Of a DNA stretch of 64,000 nucleotides, positions 8,355 to 17,492 are shown one piece after another. The position numbers were made by a program, and so were the translations under genes. The notes under the pieces are model-generated. The model was not told the DNA's origin. It was given only the letters and a program-made list of their open reading frames with translations, and made no database searches. Source of the DNA: an uncultured Bacteroidota bacterium (GTDB taxonomy: Bacteria; Bacteroidota; Bacteroidia; Bacteroidales; UBA12077); contig CAJXLK010000010.1 of NCBI GenBank assembly GCA_913055635.1, forward strand, positions 1 through 64,000, in the 5' to 3' direction. Numbering within the stretch: the stretch's first letter is position 1; each line of letters begins with the position of its first letter.

Positions 8355-9839
8355 TTGCAGCAGTATAAACGATTAGCAGGACAAACAGCACTTTACGGGC
8401 TTGGCACCATTGTGCCGCGTTTTCTCAACTACGTTGTTTTAACCCCCTTTTACACCAACATTTTTACGGTTGAACAATATGGCATTGTCACCAACTTGTA
8501 CGCCTATGTGGTGTTTCTGCTGATACTGCTCACCTACGGTTTGGAAACGGGTTACTTTAAGTTTACCAAGTCAGAAAACGATCCCGGTCGGGTCTATTCA
8601 ACCATCATGGCCTCGCTGTTCACCACATCGGTGATGTTTATTGCCGTGGTGTTGATATTCAACCCTTCCATTGCCCGTATACTTGAATATCCCAACCGGG
8701 AATACCTGATTGTGCTTTTCTCTCTTGTGGTTGCCATTGATGCTTTTTCAGCCGTGCCTTTTGCCAAACTCCGGTATGAGAACAAAGCCAAGAAATTCGG
8801 TTACCTCAAGATTTTTAATGTCCTGGTCAACCTCTTGTTCAATTTCATATTCTTCATCCTTTTCCCCTGGTTGCTTAAAAAGGAAGGATTTGGTTTTGTA
8901 GCGGCCCTTTATGATCCCTCCATCGGGGTAGGTTATGTGTTTTTATCGAATTTGATGGCCAGTTTTCTCACCCTGGTTCTTTTACTACCTGAAGTCAATA
9001 TTTCAGTCAGGCTGGTTGACCGGGCATTGCTCAAACGGGTACTCAAATATTCCATGCCGCTATTGGTGGTCGGCTTGGCTGGCACCATCAATGAAGTGGC
9101 CGACAAAGAGCTGATTAAGCAATTGGTACCCGATTCCGAGCAACCCATGAGGCAGTTGGGCATTTACGGGGCCAACTACAAGCTGGGTATGCTGATGACC
9201 ATCTTCATTCAGATGTTTCGATATGCCGCTGAACCCTTTTACTTTTCTAAGATGAAGGATTATGACGCCCGCGAGGTTTATGCGCGGGTGATGAAATTTT
9301 TCACCATCTTCGGACTGTTGATTTTCCTGGGGGTATTGCTGTACCTGGATATTTTCAAATGGTTCATCGCGCAAAAGCACCATGTAGGGTTACATATCGT
9401 ACCGATCATATTGATGGCGAACCTTTTCCTCGGGGTCAATTACAACCTTTCCATATGGTATAAGCTTTCGAATCTGACGCGTTATGGTGCTGTCATTGCC
9501 CTGGTTGGTGCTGGTATTACCTTATCGATGAACTTTTTGCTGGTGCCCGTTTATGGGTATGAAGGTGCTGCCTGGGCGACACTGATCTGTTATTTTTCCA
9601 TGATGGTCATTTCTTACTTTATGGGCCGGCGGCATTACCGCATCCCCTATCCGGTTGGTTCAATTTTTGTATACATCGCCATTGCTCTGGGCATCTTTTT
9701 TGCAACAAAGTACATACATTATCCCGGCACATTCTTCAAATATCTTATTAATTCCTTATTTTTGTTTGCATTTATCGGGGTCGTTTTCACACGGGAAAAG
9801 ATCCGCCTGGAAGATGTGCGGGAATTTTTTAAAAGGTAA
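8355..9839 (+). CDS. Oligosaccharide flippase / polysaccharide biosynthesis protein
   Basis: A 494-residue integral membrane protein of the MATE/MVF-like polysaccharide transporter superfamily, with about 14 hydrophobic helices and the N-terminal signature GQTALYGLGTIVPRFLNYV. It probably flips undecaprenyl-linked sugar units across the inner membrane. The start is a TTG at 8355, six bases after the previous stop; no ATG fits the conserved N-terminus. Downstream lies a cluster of five palindromes, and no glycosyltransferases are adjacent, so the polymer cannot be named. Confidence 0.88.
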   Translation: MQQYKRLAGQTALYGLGTIVPRFLNYVVLTPFYTNIFTVEQYGIVTNLYAYVVFLLILLTYGLETGYFKFTKSENDPGRVYSTIMASLFTTSVMFIAVVLIFNPSIARILEYPNREYLIVLFSLVVAIDAFSAVPFAKLRYENKAKKFGYLKIFNVLVNLLFNFIFFILFPWLLKKEGFGFVAALYDPSIGVGYVFLSNLMASFLTLVLLLPEVNISVRLVDRALLKRVLKYSMPLLVVGLAGTINEVADKELIKQLVPDSEQPMRQLGIYGANYKLGMLMTIFIQMFRYAAEPFYFSKMKDYDAREVYARVMKFFTIFGLLIFLGVLLYLDIFKWFIAQKHHVGLHIVPIILMANLFLGVNYNLSIWYKLSNLTRYGAVIALVGAGITLSMNFLLVPVYGYEGAAWATLICYFSMMVISYFMGRRHYRIPYPVGSIFVYIAIALGIFFATKYIHYPGTFFKYLINSLFLFAFIGVVFTREKIRLEDVREFFKR

Positions 9840-9849
9840 AATGACAGGA

Positions 9850-9988
9850 CCCCGCTTAGCGGGGTCGGAAAAAAAACTACCCCCGCTAAGCGGGGTCAAA
9901 AGAATGGCAACCCCGCTTAGCGGGGTCAGAGGAAAATCACTACCCCCGCTTAGCGGGGTCAGAAAAATGATTACCCCGCTAAGCGGGG
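9850..9988. repeat. Cluster 1 of 15-bp palindrome CCCCGCTnAGCGGGG (5 copies)
   Basis: Copies at 9850-9864, 9881-9895, 9911-9925, 9944-9958 and 9974-9988, spaced 30-33 bases. Each has 7-bp arms and a single central base that gives it a direction: T, A, T, T, A. Most are followed by GGTC or GGTA and separated by short A-rich spacers. It fills the gap between the flippase gene and dut. Confidence 0.95.
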
Positions 9989-10007
9989 TATAAAAAAATC
10001 ATCGAAT

Positions 10008-10442
10008 ATGAAAGTACGCATCATCAACACCTCAAAGAATCCTTTGCCGGAATACAGTACGGAGTGGTCATCCGGACTTGATTTGCGGGCCAACATCGAA
10101 GAACCGGTGCTGTTAAAGCCCCTGGAGCGCACTTTGGTCCCCACCGGCCTGTACATTGAACTGCCTCCGGGATATGAAGCTCAAATCAGGCCACGCAGCG
10201 GGCTGACCCTTAAAAAAGGCATCACCGTGCTGAACACGCCCGGCACCATCGATGCCGACTATCGGGGGGAGATTGGCATCATCGCCATCAACCTTTCCAA
10301 CGAAAATGTGGAAATAACCTCCGGCGAAAGGATTTGCCAGATGGTGATATCGCGGATCGAAAAAATCGAACTGGAAGAAGTCTGTCAAATCAACGAAACC
10401 CCTCGTTCGGAAGGCGGCTTTGGACATACCGGAACCCACTAA
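10008..10442 (+). CDS. dut: dUTP diphosphatase
   Basis: A 144-residue trimeric dUTPase that hydrolyses dUTP to dUMP and PPi, keeping uracil out of DNA and feeding dTMP synthesis. All five family motifs are present: [31 protein letters not shown] and the C-terminal arm [10 protein letters not shown]. The start ATG follows the palindrome cluster by 19 bases. The nucleotidyltransferase gene begins 11 bases after its stop. Confidence 0.98.
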   Translation: MKVRIINTSKNPLPEYSTEWSSGLDLRANIEEPVLLKPLERTLVPTGLYIELPPGYEAQIRPRSGLTLKKGITVLNTPGTIDADYRGEIGIIAINLSNENVEITSGERICQMVISRIEKIELEEVCQINETPRSEGGFGHTGTH

Positions 10443-10453
10443 TTTAAAACACC

Positions 10454-11458
10454 ATGAAAATTATCATTCCGATGGCCGGCAAGGGCAAACGCATGCGGCC
10501 ACATACCCTGACAACGCCCAAACCCCTAATCAAGATTGCCGGCAAAACCATCGTCAACCATTTGCTCTACGAGATCAAGGATGTACTGGATGAGCCGATT
10601 GAAGAGATTAATTTTGTTATCGGCGATTTTGGCGATCACGTTGAAGAAGAACTCAAGGCCCTCGCCAGGGAGCTGGGAGCAAAACCCAAAATTTCCTATC
10701 AAACCACCGCCCTGGGAACGGCGCATGCGGTGCATTGTGCGTCCGACTCGCTCAATGGCAAAGTCATTGTTGCCTTTTCCGATACCCTTTTCAAAGCCCA
10801 GTTTAAACTCGATACCGCTTCCGACGGCATTATATGGACCAAAAGGGTGGAAGATCCCAGCGCTTTTGGTGTGGTTAAGAAGGATGGTGAAGGCATTGTG
10901 GACGGCTTTTACGAGAAACCTTCTACCCCTGTCTCCGACGAAGCCATCATTGGCGTTTATTATTTCCGTGAAGGTGAGGTGCTCAAAAATGAAATTGAGT
11001 ACCTGATGGAGCACCGCATCATGGGCAACGGCGAATATCAGCTGACCGATGCCCTGGAAAACATGAGGGATAAGGGCCAGCGCTTCACCACCTCTGTGGT
11101 CGATCAATGGTACGATTGTGGCAACAAGAATGCTACCGTGTCCACCAACCAGGAGATCCTCAAATATATGGATCGGCAGGACCTGCGGTCGGATTCGGCC
11201 CGCATCCAAAACAGCCTCGTGATCGAGCCCTGCTTCATCGGGGAAAATGTTTCCATAAATAATTCCGTCATCGGACCTTATGTATCGATCGGGGATAATA
11301 CCGAAATTGATAATGCGTTAATAAATAACTCTGTGATTCAATCGGAATCTGTGTTAAAAGGTGTTAACGCTGAAAACTCTATGGTAGGCAATCACGTTAA
11401 TATTGAGGGCAACCCCACCGATCTGAGCGTGGGTGATTATACGGACATCAAGTTGTAA
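10454..11458 (+). CDS. Sugar-phosphate nucleotidyltransferase
   Basis: A 334-residue cytoplasmic enzyme. The N-terminal Rossmann-like domain carries the nucleotidyltransferase signature GKGKRMRPHTLTTPKPL (about 9-25) and is followed by a C-terminal left-handed beta-helix of hexapeptide-like turns (SINNSVIGPYVSIGDN, residues about 258-310). It should make an NDP-sugar from NTP and sugar-1-phosphate for envelope polysaccharide; which sugar is not readable (RmlA-, GalU- or MPG-like). It sits in the conserved dut / nucleotidyltransferase / TPR / DUF4292 / EnvC-like gene order of Bacteroidetes. Confidence 0.9.
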   Translation: MKIIIPMAGKGKRMRPHTLTTPKPLIKIAGKTIVNHLLYEIKDVLDEPIEEINFVIGDFGDHVEEELKALARELGAKPKISYQTTALGTAHAVHCASDSLNGKVIVAFSDTLFKAQFKLDTASDGIIWTKRVEDPSAFGVVKKDGEGIVDGFYEKPSTPVSDEAIIGVYYFREGEVLKNEIEYLMEHRIMGNGEYQLTDALENMRDKGQRFTTSVVDQWYDCGNKNATVSTNQEILKYMDRQDLRSDSARIQNSLVIEPCFIGENVSINNSVIGPYVSIGDNTEIDNALINNSVIQSESVLKGVNAENSMVGNHVNIEGNPTDLSVGDYTDIKL

Positions 11459-11893
11459 CATACCGGTTGAAGAAGAGAACCTGCTTTGGGTTAATCCCCC
11501 TGCCCCCATCAGGTCTTTTGATACGCCTCGTTGCGGGAATAGGGGTAAACCATATGGGTTAAATCCAAATGTGGTTGATTGTAATAAATGTCTTTTATTC
11601 AATCGGCGATTGAAAAGGAAGATCATTGGTTTAGTTTTATTAAACGCTAAATGTTCGTTGCGATGGTGAAGGGGATCATTATTTAATTGTTCATTAATCA
11701 TTAGCCTACAAATTTAATGGTCAACCTTCTTTTAGAATACAGACACAATATATACCCTGGAGGTTCCATGTGGAACATTAACTACATGGAGGTGATTATC
11801 AAAACAATAAAGAGGTAAAGGCCTCTGGTAAAACCCATTGCTCATGGAACCTTCCCTTTTAAATTAAATATAAGCTATTTGGAACGCAGCATT
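11459..11893. other. Long intergenic region with GGTTCCAT-type hairpin
   Basis: About 435 bases without a convincing gene; short open frames here lack family features. GGAGGTTCCATG (11759-11770) can pair with CATGGAACCTTCC (11843-11855), framing a roughly 70-base loop that holds a smaller hairpin (AGAGG/CCTCT). The left arm continues into GGTTCCATGTGGAACA (11762-11777), one base off a parS core. It forms the leader of the TPR lipoprotein gene. Confidence 0.5.
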
Positions 11894-13720
11894 ATGGATT
11901 TATCAGGCAAATATCATCCCGGCAGGATCATCGGTCTACTGGCCCTTGGCTTTTTTATAGTCACGTCGGCTTGTTCTACCTTTCAAAAAACCGGAACTTC
12001 TCAGAAGGATGAGCCCGCGGAGCGTTCATCCGGAATGGTGCTTGAGGGCGATTCAGCCCTACGTGAGCTTTCAGATGAGAAGCAAATTGAATACGAGTTC
12101 AAATTTGTAGAAGCCACCAAGCTTCGGTTGTTGGGACAATCCAGCGAGGCGTTGCAGCTTTTTGAAGAGTGCAGCAAACTCCATCCCCACGCGCCCGATC
12201 CGTATTACCAGATGTCAATGATTGCCAAAAAAATCAGCGAGAACCGGCAGGCGCTTGATTATGCGAAAAAAGCTGTTCAGTATGGTCCGGACAACAAATG
12301 GTACCGCCTACACCTGGCTAACCTTCACCTGGAAGCCAATAACCAGGACAGCGCCCTGATGCAATATGAATACATTGCAGAAACACAACGCGTGGAGGAC
12401 CTTGATATATTGTTTCGCCTGGCCCGGTTAAATCAGCGGCAAGACAACTACGAGGAGGCCCTCAGGTATTATGACCGGATTGAAGGGCAGGTGGGATTTA
12501 ATCGTCAGCTCGCGGTGCTTAAGAAGATGATCTACACCCGCCTTGGAAACAAAGAGAAAGCCGTGGAAGAGGTACAAAAACTGGTGGACCATTATCCTGA
12601 CAATACCCGATATATCGGTATGCTGGCTGAGCTATACGCCAGTTTTGAAGAGTATGACAAAGCCGATCAGATGTATGATAAGCTCTTTTCCCTGGACAGC
12701 ACCAACAACCTTGGCCAGCTTTCCCTGGTGAAATATTATAACCAGCAACAAAAATATGACCGGGCACTGGAACTGCTGCGAAAGCAGGTGATTCCAAACC
12801 CCAATATTGACTACCGCGACAAGATGCTGATGTTGATGAAATTCATCCAGGACCAGGATCGGTTGAACAAGTATCAAAGTGATATCGGTGCGGCATTGGA
12901 CTCGCTTTCCAAATATCATGCTAACCGCAATGAAGTGCATGCCCTTTATGCCGATTATTATTTAAAGCGCCAGGAGTACCGTTCATCCATTGAGCATTTA
13001 AAGACCCTGGCCGAGCAGGAACACAGCCAGTACATATACTGGGACCAGTTGTTATCGGTCTACAGCATCACTTCTCAGTTTAAAAACATGTACCGGTTTG
13101 GGCAAAAGGCCATTGACCGTTATCCCAATCGTCCGCGGATCTACCTGCTCACCGGTATTGGTGCCAACCAGCTGAACAAAGCCGATTCGGCCCTCAAACT
13201 GCTAAATGAGGGATTGTCCTATGTCGGCAATGACAACGAGATGAAGACTCAGTTTGATATTCATCTTGCTGAAGCCTACTACAAAAAGGGCAATTACCCG
13301 AAAACATGGAAACATTATGATCGGGTGCTGAAGAAGGACCCGGATAACATCATGGTGCTCAATAACTACAGTTATTACCTTTCTCAGCAGGATACACTGC
13401 TCAACCGCGCTGAACGGTATATAAAGAAGGTCATCAAAAAGAAACCGGAAGATGCCATATACCTGGACACCTATGCCTGGGTACTCTATAAGAAAGGTAA
13501 ATATGGCAGGGCGCGTCAATACATTCAAAAAGCCATTAAGTTCGGCGGGTTTGATGATGCAGATGTGGTAGAGCATTACGGGGATATCCTGTTCAAGACC
13601 GGCAATGTGAATCAGGCTGTCGAGCAGTGGGAGAAATCGCAAAGTCTGGGCAATCGTTCTGATCAGATTCAATACAAGATTGATCATCAACAATTGCCGC
13701 CCGATGGCCATAAGGATTAA
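11894..13720 (+). CDS. TPR-repeat lipoprotein
   Basis: A 608-residue protein starting at ATG 11894 (a TTG at 11879 is in frame but less likely). A signal sequence ends in TSAC with lipidated C27, then tetratricopeptide repeats run over most of residues 70-595 (for example PDPYYQMSMIAKKISENRQAL, PENDAIYLDTYAWVLYKKGKYG-like helices). TPR arrays bind protein partners; the position upstream of the DUF4292 lipoprotein and EnvC-like gene suggests an envelope assembly role, which is inference. The lipobox has T at -3, acceptable for this phylum but not ideal. Confidence 0.85.
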   Translation: MDLSGKYHPGRIIGLLALGFFIVTSACSTFQKTGTSQKDEPAERSSGMVLEGDSALRELSDEKQIEYEFKFVEATKLRLLGQSSEALQLFEECSKLHPHAPDPYYQMSMIAKKISENRQALDYAKKAVQYGPDNKWYRLHLANLHLEANNQDSALMQYEYIAETQRVEDLDILFRLARLNQRQDNYEEALRYYDRIEGQVGFNRQLAVLKKMIYTRLGNKEKAVEEVQKLVDHYPDNTRYIGMLAELYASFEEYDKADQMYDKLFSLDSTNNLGQLSLVKYYNQQQKYDRALELLRKQVIPNPNIDYRDKMLMLMKFIQDQDRLNKYQSDIGAALDSLSKYHANRNEVHALYADYYLKRQEYRSSIEHLKTLAEQEHSQYIYWDQLLSVYSITSQFKNMYRFGQKAIDRYPNRPRIYLLTGIGANQLNKADSALKLLNEGLSYVGNDNEMKTQFDIHLAEAYYKKGNYPKTWKHYDRVLKKDPDNIMVLNNYSYYLSQQDTLLNRAERYIKKVIKKKPEDAIYLDTYAWVLYKKGKYGRARQYIQKAIKFGGFDDADVVEHYGDILFKTGNVNQAVEQWEKSQSLGNRSDQIQYKIDHQQLPPDGHKD

Positions 13721-14148
13721 GGGGATTAGAAAATAAAGCCCCGGCGGCCATTAAAATACAAGGTACCTGGATAGACACCGGATGGCCATAGGAATTATAA
13801 CATTATGAATGATTATCAGATAACAGGGAGCGGGAAAAAGTGGCCGCCTGATGGGGAGATTAAGGGTAATGGAAATTATCGCCGCTGATTATATGATTGG
13901 AGGGCTTTGGAAATTATTAGCCGATGGCTATATTATATGGTTGGAGGGCTTTGGAATTTACCAGCCGATGGCTATGTAGATTGAGGGTATCAAAAGTAAC
14001 CGTTCAATAGCCATCCATATTGAAGGCTTTAGGAATAGCCCTTTAATCAACAAAATCTGCCATGGTTGTCCTGGTGGGGAACCAGGAGCATTTGTGGGTG
14101 GATATGTACTTTTCTTTGGGTTATGATTGGCGGTTGAAAAGAAACACC
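13721..14148. repeat. Intergenic region with about 44-bp tandem repeats
   Basis: Two well-matched units begin at 13891 (ATATGATTGGAGGGCTTTGG) and 13935 (ATATGGTTGGAGGGCTTTGG), each ending in AGCCGATGGCTAT; a decayed third unit lies just upstream (GGAAATTATCGCCGCTGATT at about 13871). Related scraps (GATGGCCATA, ATAGCCATCC) flank them. The rest of the 428 bases shows no gene; an in-frame ATG at about 14062 upstream of the DUF4292 start would give a non-signal leader and is rejected. Confidence 0.7.
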
Positions 14149-14952
14149 ATGAAGACCAAATATTTTTTACCGGTTTTACTGATTGTGCTCATGGCAGGGT
14201 GTGGGCCCACCCAACGCCTGACGGAATTTAGTCGGGATTTACCTGAATCCGCCTCAGGGCGGTACAACGCTGCCCTGGAGCACCGTGCCGATGCCGATGC
14301 CCTCGTCATTAAAAATATTGACATCAGTTACCAGCAGCCTGGTCAGTCGGCCAATCTTTCAGGGGCCATCAAGATTTCACCCGGCCGGGCCATACTGCTT
14401 TCTCTTCGCGCACCCCTTGGCATAGAAGTCAGCCGCATTTTATATACCCCCGACAGCGTAACCATGGTGGACCGGCGAAATAAAGCGGTACACTTTGCCG
14501 ATTACAAAAAGCTGGCCGGGAAGCTGCCCATCGAATTTGATTTCCAGGTCCTGCAGACCCTCTTCACCGGTAATATTCCCGATGGCTTCCGCAACCGGCG
14601 GATGCCCAATCCCCGTACCTATCAGGACAGCACCAATAAGGAGATGTATCTGGGCACTTTTGCCGCTCCCCGTAAAAGCCGCCTGATGGATTTTTACGGA
14701 TGGATATACCCCGATATTGTAAAGCCCTCCTATCTGGTTTTTTACAGAAAAAATGCCGTGGAAAAACTAAAGATCAGGTATCAATCGTATCAAGAGGAAG
14801 GGGCGTATCATTTTCCCGAAAAGGTAAAGGTTGTTTATCAGAAAGAGCAGCATGAGCGGACCCTTGAACTGGACCTGAACCGCTATATTGTGCAAAAATC
14901 GGTGGAGATGGATTTGGGGATCCCCTCTTCCTATAAATCAATTCGATATTGA
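14149..14952 (+). CDS. DUF4292 lipoprotein
   Basis: A 267-residue protein chosen from ATG 14149, which gives a clean lipoprotein signal MKTKYFLPVLLIVLMAGC with C18. The mature part is beta-rich and resembles the LolA/LolB-like fold proposed for DUF4292 (GAIKISPGRAILLSLRAPLGIEVSR; LVFYRKNAVEKLKIRYQSY), so it could carry or insert lipids or lipoproteins at the outer membrane. The family name is from recall. Its TGA overlaps the next ATG (TGATG at 14950-14954), so it is coupled to the EnvC-like gene. Confidence 0.85.
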   Translation: MKTKYFLPVLLIVLMAGCGPTQRLTEFSRDLPESASGRYNAALEHRADADALVIKNIDISYQQPGQSANLSGAIKISPGRAILLSLRAPLGIEVSRILYTPDSVTMVDRRNKAVHFADYKKLAGKLPIEFDFQVLQTLFTGNIPDGFRNRRMPNPRTYQDSTNKEMYLGTFAAPRKSRLMDFYGWIYPDIVKPSYLVFYRKNAVEKLKIRYQSYQEEGAYHFPEKVKVVYQKEQHERTLELDLNRYIVQKSVEMDLGIPSSYKSIRY

Positions 14953-16130
14953 TGATGAAAAAATTGCTGCTGATAAGTGCCATGGTTTTCTTAGCTGTTC
15001 CTGTCCTTCAGGCGCAGACCAAACAGGAACTGCGGGAGAAGATTGCCCAAAATGAGCAGGAAATTCAGACCGCCAATGATATCCTCGACGAAACAAAAGC
15101 TTCCCGGAAATCGACCATGAATGAGCTGTATGTTTTGCAAAAAAGGATTGATCTGCGGGATGACCTCATCAACAACCTCAATCAGCAAATTGACAACATC
15201 GAGCAGCAGATACGGGTGAACCAGAAGGCCAAGAAAAAACTGCAGAGCGACCTGAAGAAACTCAAAGATCAGTATGCCCGCATCATCAAGGCAGCCTACA
15301 AACATCACAAAGGATTTGACCGGCTGATGTTTCTGTTGAGCTCGGAAAGCTTCAACCAGGCCTACAAACGGTATAAATACCTCCATCAATATGCCAAGTA
15401 CCGGCGGAACCAGGCCAGTAAGATCAAAGCCAAAGCGGAAAAGCTCGAATATAAGATACAGGAATTTAAGAGCCTGAAAAATGACAAAAAGGCGATCCTT
15501 AGCCAGAAGCAATCGGAGAAATATAAACTCCGGTATGAAAAAAGGCAGGTTCGCAAGAAAATTGGGAATTTAAAAGAGAAAGAGGAGGAACTCAGGAAAG
15601 ACATTACCAGTAAGAAAAAGATGATTGCTCAACTGGAGGAGGAGATCCAACGGATTATTGAGGAGGAGAAGGAAGAAACCAATGTGTGGAGTGATCTTTC
15701 AGAGTCCCAGAAAAGAATTTCCGCGGCTTTTGAAAAGAACAAGGGCTCACTGCCCTGGCCTATTACCAATGGCATCATCACCCAGGAGTTTGGTGAACAC
15801 GGCCATCCGGTGCTGGAAGGTGTCAAACTCAACAACAACGGAGTGGATATAAGCACTACCCGGCATTCCAAGGTCAAGTGTCTTTTTGATGGAATTGCCC
15901 GGCGGGTTGTTTCCATTCCCGGGGCCAACCTTACTGTAATCGTGCGCCACGGCAATTACCTGTCCGTCTATTCTAACCTGGTGGATGTCAATGTGGAGCC
16001 TGGCGATCGCATTGCCAAGGGTCAGGTCATCGGTCAGGTTTACAATGACCAGGAAAGCAATAAAAACGTCCTTCACCTTGAGATATACCACGAAAACCAA
16101 AAGCTGAACCCTGAAAAGTGGCTTGAATAA
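14952..16130 (+). CDS. EnvC-like murein hydrolase activator (degenerate M23)
   Basis: A 392-residue periplasmic protein: signal peptide (to about AQA at 20), a very long coiled coil (about 25-255), and a C-terminal LytM/M23 domain (about 275-390). The zinc ligands of active M23 enzymes look lost: the usual HxGxD site reads NNNGVDI and the HxH site reads VLHLEI. That pattern is typical of EnvC/NlpD-type activators, which switch on cell-wall amidases at the division site rather than cut peptidoglycan themselves. Start: ATG 14952 (or 14955), overlapping the previous stop. Last gene of the envelope run. Confidence 0.9.
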   Translation: MMKKLLLISAMVFLAVPVLQAQTKQELREKIAQNEQEIQTANDILDETKASRKSTMNELYVLQKRIDLRDDLINNLNQQIDNIEQQIRVNQKAKKKLQSDLKKLKDQYARIIKAAYKHHKGFDRLMFLLSSESFNQAYKRYKYLHQYAKYRRNQASKIKAKAEKLEYKIQEFKSLKNDKKAILSQKQSEKYKLRYEKRQVRKKIGNLKEKEEELRKDITSKKKMIAQLEEEIQRIIEEEKEETNVWSDLSESQKRISAAFEKNKGSLPWPITNGIITQEFGEHGHPVLEGVKLNNNGVDISTTRHSKVKCLFDGIARRVVSIPGANLTVIVRHGNYLSVYSNLVDVNVEPGDRIAKGQVIGQVYNDQESNKNVLHLEIYHENQKLNPEKWLE

Positions 16131-16224
16131 GGCAAATTTGTCATTGAAATGTTCAAATTTGTTCCTTTAAATTGTAACAAATCATTAAATTTACAGTATA
16201 AATATTCATACAATCCATAAACAT

Positions 16225-16620
16225 ATGGAGAAACGTATTGACATCGAATCTAAAATAGACAACATAAACGAAGTCGAGAAGTTTGTCGACGAATTTTCAG
16301 AGGAGAATGAGATCCATAGCGATATATATGGAAAAATTCTCATAGCTACCGTCGAAGCTGTCAACAACTCCATTGTACACGGAAACAAAGAGGACGTTAA
16401 CAAGAAGGTTTTTCTCAGTTTCAGTATGGATGATGAGAATATTTTCATCCAGGTGGAAGACCAGGGCGATGGGTTTGACTACACGAACCTTCCTGATCCG
16501 ACCAAACCTGAAAACATTGAAAACATCCACGGTCGCGGCATCTACCTGATGCAGCATCTGGCTGATGAAGTGGAGTTTTATAAAGAGGGTACCCTGGTAC
16601 AAATGAGTTTTAAGCTCTGA
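16225..16620 (+). CDS. RsbW-like anti-sigma/serine kinase, HATPase family
   Basis: A 131-residue stand-alone GHKL ATPase. The N box EAVNNSIVHGNKED, G1 VEDQGDGFDY and G2 IHGRGIYLMQHL mark it as an RsbW/SpoIIAB-type serine kinase rather than a histidine kinase, since no HisKA domain is present. Such proteins phosphorylate a STAS antagonist and hold a partner in the alternative state. No STAS gene is in the window, but two SpoIIE phosphatases are encoded at 43920-47915. It lies two bases upstream of ybeY, an arrangement I believe is common in Bacteroidetes. Confidence 0.88.
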   Translation: MEKRIDIESKIDNINEVEKFVDEFSEENEIHSDIYGKILIATVEAVNNSIVHGNKEDVNKKVFLSFSMDDENIFIQVEDQGDGFDYTNLPDPTKPENIENIHGRGIYLMQHLADEVEFYKEGTLVQMSFKL

Positions 16621-16622
16621 TC

Positions 16623-17048
16623 ATGGGGGTGCTCATTCATCACTACCACACTGGTTATCAACTTCCCGAAGACAATCATCTGATTGATTTACTAGGCCTT
16701 GTTGTTCAAAAGGAGGAACAACAGGTGGGCGACATCAATGTTGTCTTCACCACCAATGAGGAAATTTTGGAATTAAACCGCAAGTACCTGGACCACGATT
16801 ATTATACCGATGTCATTGCTTTTCATTATGATAACGGGGAAGTGGTTGAAGGGGATGTTTTCATCAGTCTGGACAAAGTCAGTGAAAATTCTGAGGCATT
16901 TAACGCCACTTTCACCGATGAAGTGGTTCGCGTAGCGGTACATGGTGTGTTGCACCTGGTGGGCTATCATGACAAAACCTCCGACGAGAAGGCTGCCATG
17001 CGCGCCCGCGAAGACTGGTATATTGACTACTTCCACCGCAATTATTGA
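16623..17048 (+). CDS. ybeY: Endoribonuclease YbeY (rRNA maturation)
   Basis: A 141-residue zinc-dependent endoribonuclease for 16S rRNA 3'-end maturation and ribosome quality control. The metal-binding signature HGVLHLVGYH (H-x3-H-x5-H) is intact and preceded by the typical LNRKYLDHDYYTDVIAF block. It is translationally close to the RsbW-like kinase (2-base gap). Confidence 0.97.
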   Translation: MGVLIHHYHTGYQLPEDNHLIDLLGLVVQKEEQQVGDINVVFTTNEEILELNRKYLDHDYYTDVIAFHYDNGEVVEGDVFISLDKVSENSEAFNATFTDEVVRVAVHGVLHLVGYHDKTSDEKAAMRAREDWYIDYFHRNY

Positions 17049-17492
17049 TTTAATCCCCCGGCTTTTTCTTCTGGCGCTTTTTTTAAGGTCTTAACGCCCT
17101 TTAATCTTGAAGCTTTCACGGCACCCCTTTACCGCTGTGTTGTCTTTTAACAAAGTTTACCCAATTGAGTGAACATCTTCCTCCCTACTCCCTACTGCCT
17201 ACTCCCTACTCTTTACTCCCTTACTCCTTACTTCCTCACTCCCTACTTCTCCCTACTACCTACTTCTTTACTTCTTCACTCCCTACTCCCTTACTCCCTA
17301 CTTCTCCTTACTCCCTACTGCCTACTTCTCCTTACTCCCTACTGCCTACTCCTTACTTTCTCACTCCCTACTCCCTTACTCCTTACTTCTTCCTTCATTC
17401 TTCTTCTTCTTTTTTCACCCGATTGTATTAATTTTGCCATTTGGTAGAGAACCTGATGCGGTTCTAACTTGTTGCGAAAATAAAGGAGTACT
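17049..17492. repeat. Degenerate ACTCCCT heptamer tract
   Basis: From about 17180 to 17415 the + strand is nearly pure C/T with A at almost regular spacing: units ACTCCCT, ACTGCCT, ACTCCTT, ACTTCTT and ACTCCCTT, roughly 28-30 copies. The 130 bases before it hold nothing recognisable. Open frames across it encode only Pro/Leu/Thr/Ser/Tyr and are not genes. The mnmG promoter sits directly downstream. Confidence 0.9.
17429..17436 (+). promoter_or_regulatory. Candidate mnmG -7 box
   Basis: TAATTTTG matches TAnnTTTG, 56 bases before the mnmG start and 14 bases after the end of the heptamer tract. The start codon is preceded by AAAGGAGT, a good ribosome-binding site for this phylum. Confidence 0.45.

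Noticed and set aside
9850-9988. CRISPR-like array from evenly spaced repeats
   Set aside because: Repeats are only 15 bp, palindromic and in mixed directions, spacers are 15-18 bases and low in complexity, and no cas genes are near.
9655-9993. Open frame encoding repeated PLSGV peptides
   Set aside because: It overlaps the flippase gene in another frame, and its tail is only the translated palindrome cluster.
11433-11669. 78-codon frame after the nucleotidyltransferase gene
   Set aside because: It overlaps the end of that gene out of frame and shows no protein-like pattern.
17165-17447. Open frames rich in Pro, Leu, Thr, Ser and Tyr
   Set aside because: They are translations of the C/T heptamer tract and have no start signals or family features.
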